A DNA stretch of 64,000 bases from Candidatus Saccharimonadota bacterium (GCA_003153395.1 PLYP01000006.1:62001-126000); one strand, 5' to 3'. Positions 19,276-27,461 are shown, counted from the first letter of the stretch. The notes: generated from the letters alone by a model not told the origin. Translations and numbers: made by a program.

Positions 19276-20230
19276 CGTTAGCCTCCGCGCCTAGGCTGTA
19301 ATATTTGGTTTTACCCAAACCTGCCGTTTCCAAAACTATGCCATCAGAGACCACTTCCTTAAGCAGTTCGCGTAGCTTGTGCTCGTTGGTTTTTACACCA
19401 AGCTTATCCAGGCCAATCAATAACTCCTTTTGGAATAGCTTGTCATGCTCGCTAAGTAGTTTAAGGGCAGCATTTTTAATAACCTGGTTTCTATTTTCCT
19501 GCACCTTCATTGCGCCTTGGTAATCAAACTTAAAACTATCGTCATCGGTTACTACATGCACCTCAAACGGCTCAAGCTCCTCGGCATAGCGGTTTTTACC
19601 CTGGTGTAATGTCAAGCTTTTATCTCTACGCCTTAAGCCAATATGGCAGTCTACGGACGCTAATATGTCTGACGACCCGCGCATTTCGTTGCTAATTCCA
19701 TTACTGTTAGCGCCTGGCTTGCGGTTATGGTGTGTTACGAGTACCGCAATGCCCTTAGCGGCAAATCGTTTGAGCTGCTTAAACACCCCCGACATATCGC
19801 CCGCGCTGTTTTCATCAGATCCATGTACTCGCACTAACGAGTCAATTATTAGAAGTTTAATGTCGTTTGTTTTGCAACTTAGTATTGCTGCGTCCACATT
19901 GTCGTCGTTAAGGACAAAGCCTGGTTGACTACTAAAGTAAATTGGCAGGTCTGCGGTTGCTTTTAGTTTAAAAAGCCGTTCCTGCAGTAGCCTCTCGCCA
20001 TTTTCTTCGTCAATTATTAGTACATTCCCTTGGCTAGTTTCATAGTTCCCAAATAGTGGCTCGCCTTTTGCTACACACAATGCTGTGTGTAGTGTTACCC
20101 ATGTTTTATATGAGGCGGGTGCGCCCGACAGTATGGTTATGGCTCCTGCTGGAACCAGCTTATCTATTAGCCATACTTGCTCAGGGAAACTCCGCCACAT
20201 TAATTGTTCTAGTGTTACTAACGGTTCCAT
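19268..20230 (-). CDS. RepA-like AAA_25 ATPase
   Basis: 320 aa RecA-fold ATPase. Walker A is GAPASYKT (36-43), Walker B is IKLLIIDSLVRVHG, and the later motifs LVTHHNRK and GSSDILASVDCHIGLRR fit the AAA_25/RepA helicase-like family of plasmids and phages. The C-terminal region looks like a winged helix (LLIGLDKLGVKTNEHKLRELL). It would load or act as a replicative helicase on the excised element, or regulate its genes. The following small gene overlaps it by 8 bases. Confidence 0.8.
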   Translation of the reverse strand: MEPLVTLEQLMWRSFPEQVWLIDKLVPAGAITILSGAPASYKTWVTLHTALCVAKGEPLFGNYETSQGNVLIIDEENGERLLQERLFKLKATADLPIYFSSQPGFVLNDDNVDAAILSCKTNDIKLLIIDSLVRVHGSDENSAGDMSGVFKQLKRFAAKGIAVLVTHHNRKPGANSNGISNEMRGSSDILASVDCHIGLRRRDKSLTLHQGKNRYAEELEPFEVHVVTDDDSFKFDYQGAMKVQENRNQVIKNAALKLLSEHDKLFQKELLIGLDKLGVKTNEHKLRELLKEVVSDGIVLETAGLGKTKYYSLGAEANDE

Positions 20231-20250
20231 ACCAAAATATTTCCTAAACT

Positions 20251-20290
20251 AAAACCACCCGACGGATTGGTTGGTAGTCAGGTGGTTTTT
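20251..20290. terminator. Terminator hairpin
   Basis: AAAACCACC-C-GAC pairs with GTC-A-GGTGGTTTT around a 13-base loop and is followed by more T residues on the plus strand. On the minus strand it lies between the unknown gene at 20364-21002 and the RepA-like gene, so it would terminate the former. Confidence 0.65.
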
Positions 20291-20363
20291 TACACCAATC
20301 CACTAGCATAATAGGTACTAGCGGGCAGCTAAGCAGGTCCTATTTAAAGTACCTTTTTAAGTG

Positions 20364-21002
20364 CTACTTTTTATCTTTTGGATAATATCTATAGTAGTAA
20401 GACTTTAGGCTAAACTCATCGCTAAGCCAGTTCTTTGTATCTGTTTCGCCTTGGTAGTAAGCTAATTCTCCAGTCGAGTATAAGGCGTATATATCCTTAA
20501 ACTTTGTTTTTGGCTGACGATGCCGTGCTTTAAAAATTGCGTAAAGAAGTTTGGGGTCTTCTGGGGTTTTGCGCTTTGTGGGAGCAATGTTTAACAGGTC
20601 GGCCTTTAAGTCTTGTATGGTATACCATAATACCTCAAAGTCTTTTTGTGGTATATCGGGCTTAACTGTAACCTCGACTACCCGTTCCTCTCTGTTATAA
20701 CTTACTCTGGGGTTGCTATCTCTATTAAGCTTTCCTCCACGCTGATAGCGTAGTCTGTAAAACTTAATATCATCGGTTGATATACCGAATGCTTCCGCCA
20801 ATTGATCTAGCTTATTCTCAAAGATGGTTTCATCAAAAACCTTAGGCTTTGTTTTCACTTTTATAGTAGGCTTGCCGCCGTATTTGCTATCAATGTAAGG
20901 AACTAGTCCCACATACTCGCTTAAAAACTCTGGGTCATTATATACATAGTAGATGTGCCACTCATGCGGGCTTACATAGTTAGCTTTCGGGTATCTCTCC
21001 AT
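20364..21002 (-). CDS. Hypothetical protein, tyrosine/lysine rich
   Basis: 212 aa, not recognised. It has no membrane span. The composition is rich in Tyr, Lys and Asp, with a YYYRYYPKDKK end. The central VSYNREERVVEVTVKPDIPQ looks like a beta hairpin, and FKARHRQPKTKFKDIYALYS is helical and basic. It stands alone with its own terminator, divergent from the structured leader of the next gene. Its place beside replication genes makes a DNA-binding or regulatory role possible but unproven. Confidence 0.6.
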   Translation of the reverse strand: MERYPKANYVSPHEWHIYYVYNDPEFLSEYVGLVPYIDSKYGGKPTIKVKTKPKVFDETIFENKLDQLAEAFGISTDDIKFYRLRYQRGGKLNRDSNPRVSYNREERVVEVTVKPDIPQKDFEVLWYTIQDLKADLLNIAPTKRKTPEDPKLLYAIFKARHRQPKTKFKDIYALYSTGELAYYQGETDTKNWLSDEFSLKSYYYRYYPKDKK

Positions 21003-21042
21003 TCCAATCCTTATCTACTCAAATACTACCATGCAGAGGTGT

Positions 21043-21070
21043 TATAATTCCCATAACACTAAAAGTGTTA
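21043..21070 (+). promoter_or_regulatory. -10 box with overlapping perfect palindrome
   Basis: TATAAT (21043-21048) is followed 5 bases later by TAACACT-AAA-AGTGTTA (21054-21070), a perfect palindrome with 7-base arms placed on the predicted start site, as expected of a repressor operator. It lies between two divergent genes. Confidence 0.5.
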
Positions 21071-21130
21071 AATACAATTTGGCATGACCTAAACTGACTA
21101 GCCCCAAAGGCAAAAGGCATGGTTATAAAT

Positions 21131-21258
21131 CCACAGAGCGTACTAACCCCGTAGTTAGGTACTGCTCTGTGGTTGCGGCTGGAAACGGCCGTAGGTGGCG
21201 CAAGTCATCGCTTAGCTGCGGGTTTTGTGCGTCTGCGGCTAGGCTACCAACCGTAACC
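21131..21258 (+). ncRNA. Structured leader RNA candidate
   Basis: Three strong foldings occur in succession. CCACAGAGC pairs with GCTCTGTGG, with inner GTAC/TAAC pairs (21131-21172). A 7-pair stem closed by a GAAA tetraloop spans 21175-21192. GCTTAGCTGC pairs fully, with two G-U pairs, with GCGGCTAGGC (21210-21244). GGTT and AACC near 21171 and 21255 could close the set. The order promoter, palindrome, hairpins, GGGGGA ribosome site, ATG at 21271 suggests a structured 5' leader or a separate small RNA. It matches no riboswitch class that I recognise. Confidence 0.5.
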
Positions 21259-21270
21259 TAGGGGGACAGA

Positions 21271-21900
21271 ATGGCATTTGACGCATTTAAACGGGCTAAG
21301 CAAGAGCTAGAAGCCAAGAAGCTTGGCATACCTGCCGACCAAGCCGCTACGCAATTTATCAACCAAAACCTAATAACCGACCTGGGTAAACGTGGCGAAA
21401 AGCTACTTGCCCAAAACCTGGAAGCTGGCGAGCAGGTGCAGGCCAAACTAAAGGGCGACTTTGGCCAAGGCTTTGTGGTTACCAATAAGCGGGTGCTAGT
21501 CATAAAGTATGGCTTCCAAAGCGGTAGTACCTTTGGCGGCAAATGCATTAGCTACGTCTATAGCAACATTACGGGCTTACACATCAACAAGCAGGCACTA
21601 AAGGCCATGGTGCAGGTTCTAACACCCGCTACCCAGGCCAACGTAAAGCTTAGCTATTGGGGCAGCCGTGGCAGCCAGAATAACGCTGTTGAGAGCGATT
21701 ATGCCGTAACCTTTAGCAGCGCCAGCGTACCCTTGTTCCAAGAGGCTGTACGTCTGGCACGCGAGCACATGGATAGCGGTAGTAACAACAGCGCCACAAG
21801 CGACCTAGACCAATTGGAAAAGCTGGCCGACCTAAAGACTAAGGGCATTATTAGTGAACAAGAGTTTGCCGCTAAAAAGCAGCAATTACTAGGGCTATAG
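21271..21900 (+). CDS. PH-like domain protein with C-terminal SHOCT domain
   Basis: 209 aa. After a helical N-terminus, residues about 50-165 form a bacterial PH-like domain (EQVQAKLKGDF, FVVTNKRVLVIKYG, YSNITGLHI). The last 30 residues (LEKLADLKTKGIISEQEFAAKK) are a typical SHOCT short helical domain, often found on oligomerising or phage-exclusion proteins. GGGGGA precedes the ATG. It is soluble and pairs with the membrane protein 19 bases downstream. Function is unknown. Confidence 0.75.
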   Translation: MAFDAFKRAKQELEAKKLGIPADQAATQFINQNLITDLGKRGEKLLAQNLEAGEQVQAKLKGDFGQGFVVTNKRVLVIKYGFQSGSTFGGKCISYVYSNITGLHINKQALKAMVQVLTPATQANVKLSYWGSRGSQNNAVESDYAVTFSSASVPLFQEAVRLAREHMDSGSNNSATSDLDQLEKLADLKTKGIISEQEFAAKKQQLLGL

Positions 21901-21919
21901 GGTATATTAAAAGGTAATT

Positions 21920-22840
21920 ATGGCTGACACCACGCCGCAGGAAAGAGATAAAACATTCAACATCCGAACCAACGGCATGCTGGACGAAATAAAGCAGTAT
22001 CTTGTTGATGAAAGCACAGAGCAATACTCGCCAAAGTACACAGGCATATTAAAACAGCCCGCCAAAGCAACAATTGAAAAGTGGCAAAAGCAAGTTGACG
22101 CGCTGGATAAATACTTCCGTGACGACCAAGAGCTAGGCTACATCTTTTACAAGCTTTTGCTATGCCAAGCCCTGGTCTATTACCTGGACGGCGACAATGA
22201 CAAGGCGCTGCACTTTTTCAATGGCGCAATGACCTTTGAGAGATATGACGTGGTGCTCTACTACCTAGGTATTGTACGCAAGCTCGGCGGCAAGGTGCCA
22301 AAGGTGCATGACTCCAATAAGCGGCCACAAAGCTCACTAGCCTTTGATTTAGCAATGACAGATGAGAAGGGTAAGGTACCGCTTATCAAGCACCTAACTG
22401 TCGGCCTGCCATACGCCGTTACTAGCCACTACAGCCAGTGGACTAGCGAAGAGATAGACCGATATGTATTTCTGAGGGCTATAGAGTGGCTAGCGCTACC
22501 TGCCTTTGTGTTAATCGGCTTGGGGGCACTACTGCTTTTAGTCATACCTCCACTACCACTCATTATCGGTTTAATAGTGGTCAACTTTACTTGGTCGCTT
22601 TTTGCAACGCGAGCTGTAAGCCTAGGAGTTGCAGAGGTGAGCGTATATTTAAATAAGCTAAAGTTTATAACTATACCAATTGCCACAATAGTTCTGGCGC
22701 TTAGGCATGACTACAAGGTTGCAGTCCTGGCCTTACTATGGGCAGTCGTAGGCATACTAATAAGCCTTATACGGGTAAATGACAAAAAGGGCATTATTGC
22801 CCATAAGTTTAAGCAGCAAATATTTCTAAAAACCCGATAA
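21920..22840 (+). CDS. Hypothetical membrane protein with helical-repeat N-terminus
   Basis: 306 aa, not recognised. Residues 1-170 are soluble and include a TPR-like stretch (YIFYKLLLCQALVYYLDGDNDKALHFFNGA). Residues about 190-285 hold four hydrophobic segments. The end is basic (HKFKQQIFLKTR). AAAGG lies 5 bases before the ATG. It is likely transcribed with the PH/SHOCT gene, and the two may work together at the membrane. Confidence 0.65.
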   Translation: MADTTPQERDKTFNIRTNGMLDEIKQYLVDESTEQYSPKYTGILKQPAKATIEKWQKQVDALDKYFRDDQELGYIFYKLLLCQALVYYLDGDNDKALHFFNGAMTFERYDVVLYYLGIVRKLGGKVPKVHDSNKRPQSSLAFDLAMTDEKGKVPLIKHLTVGLPYAVTSHYSQWTSEEIDRYVFLRAIEWLALPAFVLIGLGALLLLVIPPLPLIIGLIVVNFTWSLFATRAVSLGVAEVSVYLNKLKFITIPIATIVLALRHDYKVAVLALLWAVVGILISLIRVNDKKGIIAHKFKQQIFLKTR

Positions 22841-22855
22841 AAGCCTTTTGCCCAC

Positions 22856-22965
22856 ACTACAAAAACTCCAAGCTAATTAATGCAGTAGAATACGCAAATC
22901 CCGTATCTGTAAATGCCTAATGTGATGTGCAAAAATTAAGCCACCTTTTTTAGAGTTTTTGTAGT
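22856..22965. repeat. Perfect 13-bp inverted repeat, 84-base spacing
   Basis: ACTACAAAAACTC (22856-22868) is the exact complement of GAGTTTTTGTAGT (22953-22965). The pair lies in the 224-base gap after the membrane protein gene. Several CCGTAT/ATACGG elements occur inside and just right of it (to about 23030). It may be a transcription end, an origin or a transfer site. I see no gene here. Confidence 0.5.
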
Positions 22966-23064
22966 AAAAACGAGGCTATTTATAGGTGCTACTTTACGAA
23001 GACCGTATTTTGGCATAACGGATACGGACAATACCCCCAAAGGCTCCGTTAACTATTCCGCAGG

Positions 23065-23259
23065 TTAGCGCATCATAGCTGCAAAGCTTACCTTGGGGGC
23101 ACGCAACTTATACTTCTTGGCTAGCTGGCTGGCGGCTGTGTTTATGTCGTCAATTATGGGCTGTGCTTCTGCCTTAGCCTGCTCGTAGCTAATCTCATGG
23201 GTTAGCATACGGCGACGTATGTCAGCTATCTTTAATTGATTGCTTATGGCAGTTTGCAT
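23065..23259 (-). CDS. Small basic hypothetical protein
   Basis: 64 aa, not recognised. The predicted product is helical and positively charged (IADIRRRMLTHEISYEQAKAEAQPIIDD) with no membrane span. It begins ATG at 23259 without a clear ribosome site. It lies between an inverted repeat and another minus-strand gene. It could be a small DNA-binding or toxin-neutralising protein, but nothing shows this directly, and the frame might not be coding. Confidence 0.4.
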   Translation of the reverse strand: MQTAISNQLKIADIRRRMLTHEISYEQAKAEAQPIIDDINTAASQLAKKYKLRAPKVSFAAMMR

Positions 23260-23318
23260 AGATGGGTTACCTGTTGAGTGAAGCCATCTTAGTACGGTCT
23301 TGGCTGCAGAGCAACTCC

Positions 23319-23744
23319 TTATTTTTGCTTAAGGTATAGTGCTTTGATTGCGGTTTCGTTTGTGAGAATTTTTTCTAAATCGGGTGCTTGGTCGGGTTTC
23401 ATTTGGACGACATTGGACAAGAAAATTAAAGACTTTGTCGCGGCTGCAACGATATCGACCTTGGGTACAAAGTGTAATTTTGCCCAGAAATTGTAATAAG
23501 GAATTAGCAACACGCGGGTCTGTAGCTCCCCAGATAGCGACCTAAAAGTTTCGTGTGCTTCATTAATCTTTTCTTTGGGCATTGCCCCCAAGCTTGTGTA
23601 CTCGCGGCCGTAATAACTTATCGCACTTGCTATGTTGCCAATAACCTCTTTGAACTTTTGTATGGGGTCAATAATAAACTTAGAGAGTAGCTGGCTTAAT
23701 ACATACACCAGCGTGCCAGTAATAACGGTAATAAAGACTTCCAA
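23319..23744 (-). CDS. Hypothetical membrane-anchored protein
   Basis: 141 aa. One N-terminal span (VFITVITGTLVYVLSQLLS) is followed by a soluble helical domain (FKEVIGNIASAISYYGREYTS and onward). The layout matches small bacterial proteins with an N-terminal anchor and a cytoplasmic domain of unknown function. It lies divergently from the HEPN-like gene at 23829. A GGAGCAAC sequence precedes the ATG. It may belong to the accessory cargo of the island. Confidence 0.6.
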   Translation of the reverse strand: MEVFITVITGTLVYVLSQLLSKFIIDPIQKFKEVIGNIASAISYYGREYTSLGAMPKEKINEAHETFRSLSGELQTRVLLIPYYNFWAKLHFVPKVDIVAAATKSLIFLSNVVQMKPDQAPDLEKILTNETAIKALYLKQK

Positions 23745-23828
23745 TGTTGCTCCTTTGCTTTTGCTACTATTTATTTTACCGCTATAAGCTTATAAAGAGT
23801 AAACTTATAGGGTAAACGGGAAAATAAC

Positions 23829-24665
23829 ATGGATAGAGAACTACTTCGCCACCTTTTATTTGGGTATTTGAAGACTGTTGAAAATGCGCCCAACACGCAG
23901 CTAAGCACCATTTATGGTAGCGTAGCCACGCTAGCCGTTGACGGTGGGCACTTTCCCAGGCCAAACAACTATGTGCCTGGCTCTGGCTTCCTAAGCGTGG
24001 AGATACTACCAGAAAGCGATAGGCTTATTTTACAAGAGCTAACTTGGGAGATGATTATCCAAGGCGTCTTGGCGCCAGGTGCAGACTGGTCAAACCCAAA
24101 CCTACCCTTTGTCCGAATAACCGAGTACGGCAGGCGCTGTTTGGCCGAGAGCACCATACTGCCGCACGACTACGGCACTTACCTGGAAGCCATTAAGCAG
24201 GTAACGCCAAGCACTGACCCTACGTTCTTGTTGTACCTAACGGAAAGCGTGGAAGCCTTTAATAAGGCGCTCTACATAAGCTGCACGGTTAATTTAGGCA
24301 TTGCCTCGGAACAACTGACTATTTTGCTAGTTGACGCATATAAAGGTGCCATTAAAAGCACGGCCAATAAAACAAAGTTTGAGCAGGCAATCAATAAGCA
24401 GCGCCACATAGCCTACCAATTTGAGGAGTTATTTAAGCGCTTGGTAGCTAATAAAGCGGCGTTCCCAGCCGACATTGCCGACAACCTGGATATGATTAAG
24501 TTCTTAGAAGAGATTATTCGCAAAGAACGTAATGACGCGGGACACCCCACGGGCAGAACCTTTACACGCGAGGAAGCCCTGGTTTTGTTAATTGCATTCC
24601 CAGCCCACTATAAAACGGTTATAAAGCTATTGGACTGGCTTAAAGCAAATTCAGCTACTATTTAG
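23829..24665 (+). CDS. Hypothetical protein with HEPN/DUF4145-like C-terminus
   Basis: 278 aa. The first 110 residues could form winged-helix-like folds (LTWEMIIQGVLAPGADW, FVRITEYGRRCL). The C-terminal half is helical and ends RKERNDAGHPTGRTFTREEAL, the R-N-x-x-G-H pattern of DUF4145/HEPN-like domains, which often act as RNases in defence systems. A direct nuclease role is inference. The next gene starts 36 bases later with its own leaderless promoter. Confidence 0.5.
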   Translation: MDRELLRHLLFGYLKTVENAPNTQLSTIYGSVATLAVDGGHFPRPNNYVPGSGFLSVEILPESDRLILQELTWEMIIQGVLAPGADWSNPNLPFVRITEYGRRCLAESTILPHDYGTYLEAIKQVTPSTDPTFLLYLTESVEAFNKALYISCTVNLGIASEQLTILLVDAYKGAIKSTANKTKFEQAINKQRHIAYQFEELFKRLVANKAAFPADIADNLDMIKFLEEIIRKERNDAGHPTGRTFTREEALVLLIAFPAHYKTVIKLLDWLKANSATI

Positions 24666-24689
24666 CCAGTAAATACACCAGCGTAATGT

Positions 24690-24695
24690 TATTAT
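24690..24695 (+). promoter_or_regulatory. -10 box of leaderless cargo-operon promoter
   Basis: TATTAT ends 6 bases before the ATG at 24702. There is no ribosome site. Confidence 0.5.
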
Positions 24696-24701
24696 AAGAC
24701 C

Positions 24702-25634
24702 ATGAAAACAGTATTAGTAACAGATAGCCTTTTTATTTTCCCCGAACATGAACAACAACTAAAAGATGCTGGGTACGAGTTTGTGCGGCTGGACAAGCCG
24801 CAAGCTAGCGAAGATGAGCTGTGCGAGGCCGTTAAAGGCAAAGCGGGTTATATCCTCGGCGGTATTGAAAAAGTAACCACAAAAGTTATTGAAGCTGCCG
24901 ATGTTTTAGAGGCAATTGTGTTTACAGGCATTGGCTACAAAAGTTTTATACCAGGCTGGGAAGCTGCCACGCAAAAAGGTATTGCCATCTCGAACGTGCC
25001 TGATGGCCCTACACAACCCGTGGCCGAATGGTCTATGACCGCAGCACTGGTTATGAATAGAGGCATATTTGAACTTGGCAGCCCTGATGGTAAGACTTTT
25101 CTTACGACTACTGGCTTAGAGGGACTAACAGTCGGCATTATTGGTTTAGGTCGTATTGGTGGCCGTATAGCCGAAATGTTAAAACCGTTTCGCCCTGCCA
25201 AAACACTTTATTACAGCACGCACCACCACCAAGACAAAGAGAGCAGCCTAAGCTTGGAGTATATGCCTATAGACGAGCTGCTACAAAAAAGTGACGTGGT
25301 GTTTTTGTGTGTGCCAGATGAAGTTGGACATGGCTTTTTTACGGCAGACCACTTTGCCCATATGAAAGAGAATGCCTTGCTAGTTAGCTTCATGCACGGC
25401 GACATTATTGATATTGATGCCCTTTATGGTGCACTGGACACTGGCAAAATCCGTGCCATCTCCGACTACCCAATGGACGATAGGTTTAACAAATTCCCGC
25501 TCTCAAAGTGGTACAGCTTTAAGGCTTCCAATGCCTTTAACACAAAGCAGTCATTAAAGTTCACCAGCGACAGAGCTACACAAGCATTGCTAAACTTGCT
25601 GACCACAGGTAAAGACGAAAACAGGGTCAACTAA
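24702..25634 (+). CDS. 2-hydroxyacid dehydrogenase-like protein, altered active site
   Basis: 310 aa with the two-domain plan of D-2-hydroxyacid dehydrogenases. The NAD fold VGIIGLGRIGGRIAEML lies near residue 145, preceded by a typical GIGYKSF segment. The catalytic Arg in the usual N-x-x-RG motif is His232 (SFMHGDIIDIDAL). The catalytic His of the TPH motif is also missing (FKASNAFNTKQSL). It should bind NAD(H), but may not reduce 2-oxo acids in the normal way. First gene of a four-gene cargo operon; it overlaps the next by one base. Confidence 0.75.
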   Translation: MKTVLVTDSLFIFPEHEQQLKDAGYEFVRLDKPQASEDELCEAVKGKAGYILGGIEKVTTKVIEAADVLEAIVFTGIGYKSFIPGWEAATQKGIAISNVPDGPTQPVAEWSMTAALVMNRGIFELGSPDGKTFLTTTGLEGLTVGIIGLGRIGGRIAEMLKPFRPAKTLYYSTHHHQDKESSLSLEYMPIDELLQKSDVVFLCVPDEVGHGFFTADHFAHMKENALLVSFMHGDIIDIDALYGALDTGKIRAISDYPMDDRFNKFPLSKWYSFKASNAFNTKQSLKFTSDRATQALLNLLTTGKDENRVN

Positions 25635-26191
25635 TGAAGACGGCATGGCTACTGCACGGTACTGGCGGTAGCGATAAAGACTATTTTTGGTTCAATGACA
25701 CCAGCCAATATTTAGCTACCCAAGGCTACCAAGTATGGTGGCCGTTGTTACCGCATACCGAAAAGCCAGAGCTTGAGGAAACCCGCAACTTTATTGAAGA
25801 CAACATGCCCCTATTTGACAAAGATACCGTCATTATTGGGCACTCGTCGGCCTGCCCAGTGCTGCTTAGTTTTATGCAGCATATGAAAGTGCCAGTCAAG
25901 CAAGTCATTTTAGTGTCTGGCTTTTATACGTCATTAAATGATGATGGTTACTCCGACCGTATGCTCCAACCTGATGATTATGACTGGGAAGCCATTAAAA
26001 AAGCTGCAAGCGAAATTATACTTATCAACTCGGATAATGACCCATGGGGTTGTAATGACACGCAAGCACGGCCAATAGCCATTAAACTTAATGCCTCGCT
26101 TATAGTTGCCACTGGCCAAGGCCATATGGGTTCGGGTACATACAACCAACCGTATAAAGAGTTCCCGTTACTTAAGCGATTAATACCATGA
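25634..26191 (+). CDS. RBBP9/YdeN-like serine hydrolase
   Basis: 185 aa small alpha/beta hydrolase. It begins with WLLHGTGGSDKDYFW; the nucleophile is Ser71 in IIGHSSACP, the aspartate is in NSDNDPW, and the histidine is in GQGHMG, which is a full triad. These small hydrolases act on esters or thioesters of unknown identity in many bacteria. It overlaps the dehydrogenase-like gene by one base and the PPC gene by four, so the operon is tightly coupled. Confidence 0.8.
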   Translation: MKTAWLLHGTGGSDKDYFWFNDTSQYLATQGYQVWWPLLPHTEKPELEETRNFIEDNMPLFDKDTVIIGHSSACPVLLSFMQHMKVPVKQVILVSGFYTSLNDDGYSDRMLQPDDYDWEAIKKAASEIILINSDNDPWGCNDTQARPIAIKLNASLIVATGQGHMGSGTYNQPYKEFPLLKRLIP

Positions 26192-26595
26192 AGCTGCGTA
26201 CTTTTCGTTTAAAGCCAGGCCAAGACATAAAGAGTGAGATTGAGCAGTTTACGCAAACAAATAAGATAAAGGCTGGTTTTATCGTTACTTGCGTGGGTGG
26301 TTTGCAGCAAGCAACGCTGCGTATGGCAGGTGCTACACCTGACAGGCAAGATATAAGAACATTTGAAGGGCATTTTGAAATTACGTCGCTAGTGGGCACG
26401 CTGTCAGCAAATGGCTGCCATCTGCATATGACGATTAGTGATACGGACGGCAACGCGTTTGGTGGCCACCTGAAAGAGGGTTCAATAGTTCACCCTACAG
26501 CTGAAATCGTGATCGGTGAAGACCTGACCATGGCTTATACTCGCGAGCTAGATGGTGATACTGGTTTTACCGAGTTAGTAGTGCGTCCGAGGTAG
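26188..26595 (+). CDS. PPC/DUF296-domain protein
   Basis: 135 aa, the size of stand-alone bacterial PPC (DUF296) proteins. The typical opening LKPGQDIKSEIEQF is followed by IVTCVGGLQQATLR and GCHLHMTISDTDGNAFGGHL; the histidines and GGHL are the conserved part. The fold makes trimers. In plants it occurs in AT-hook proteins, while in bacteria its role is unknown. It overlaps the upstream hydrolase by 4 bases, and the nucleotidyltransferase gene starts 2 bases after its stop. Confidence 0.8.
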   Translation: MKLRTFRLKPGQDIKSEIEQFTQTNKIKAGFIVTCVGGLQQATLRMAGATPDRQDIRTFEGHFEITSLVGTLSANGCHLHMTISDTDGNAFGGHLKEGSIVHPTAEIVIGEDLTMAYTRELDGDTGFTELVVRPR

Positions 26596-26597
26596 TT

Positions 26598-27353
26598 ATG
26601 GGGCAAGTAAGTTACCGCTTTCAAAAGGGTTTTGAGGCTCTTAAATCTCTTGAGCAACACCCCCGTTACCAGGCAGCTTTTATATTTGGCTCAGTTGCCG
26701 AGGGAACAGCCAACGATAAAAGCGACATGGACGTAAAAGTTATTGTTGATGAAGACAATCCTTGCAGCAACATAAACCACCCCGTTATTGATGACTACAA
26801 GCTAGACCTTACCTTCCCATCGTTTAAGCAACTTGAGGCTTTTGTAGAGGAAGAGATACGGAAAGGTGACCGTGAGCCAAACTTAGCACGGGCAATAATT
26901 GTCTTTGACAAGACTGGCCAACTAACCAAACTACAAAAGCGGGTTACTAAAACTAAACCGTTTAAATACAAGCAAAGTGATTACCAGTTTGTGCAGTTTA
27001 TGCTCTACCACGCCGACAACAAGGTAGGGCGTTTTATTAATGATGATCCGTTAGCCTCGCTATATTCCATGCACGCGAACATTGGCGAAGTGCTCAAGAA
27101 TTACTACAAGCTAAAAGGTCGTTGGTGGGTTAGCAGTAAAAAGGTGCTAGCTGACTTAGAGCAGTGGGATAAAACATTGGCCAATTTGGTAAAAGATTTT
27201 GTGAGCACTGCAGACCTGCAGCAAAAGCATGCGCATTGGTCGGCAATTATTGACCATGTTACAGAGCCTATGGGCGGTCGCCAGCCAATTAGTGAAAATA
27301 ACTGCGGCTGCAGTGTTTGTACTATAGACCTACAAACTTTGTTAGCGAGTTAG
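26598..27353 (+). CDS. Nucleotidyltransferase-domain protein
   Basis: 251 aa. The NTase motif GS-x3-G followed by D-x-D is complete (Gly31-Ser32, Asp43, Asp45), and a third acidic residue lies in YKLDLTF. The C-terminal half is helical (VQFMLYHADNKVGRF, VLKNYYKLKGRWW), like aminoglycoside and other small-molecule adenylyltransferases. The final NNCGCSVC cluster could bind metal. It may add a nucleotide to a small molecule, protein or tRNA. Last gene of the cargo operon. Confidence 0.7.
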   Translation: MGQVSYRFQKGFEALKSLEQHPRYQAAFIFGSVAEGTANDKSDMDVKVIVDEDNPCSNINHPVIDDYKLDLTFPSFKQLEAFVEEEIRKGDREPNLARAIIVFDKTGQLTKLQKRVTKTKPFKYKQSDYQFVQFMLYHADNKVGRFINDDPLASLYSMHANIGEVLKNYYKLKGRWWVSSKKVLADLEQWDKTLANLVKDFVSTADLQQKHAHWSAIIDHVTEPMGGRQPISENNCGCSVCTIDLQTLLAS

Positions 27354-27461
27354 CCCCTGCCTGGCATAAGTAGTCCTCATATAGACCAACAACTATCCGA
27401 AACCGCATAAACGAGGCTTACTATATATATTTAGTTTACTCGGTTTTGTAAATGCCCTTGA

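Noticed and set aside
21171-21258. A tRNA-like cloverleaf
   Set aside because: Although an outer stem and three hairpins can be drawn, there is no T-loop TTCRA sequence, anticodon loop or CCA end.
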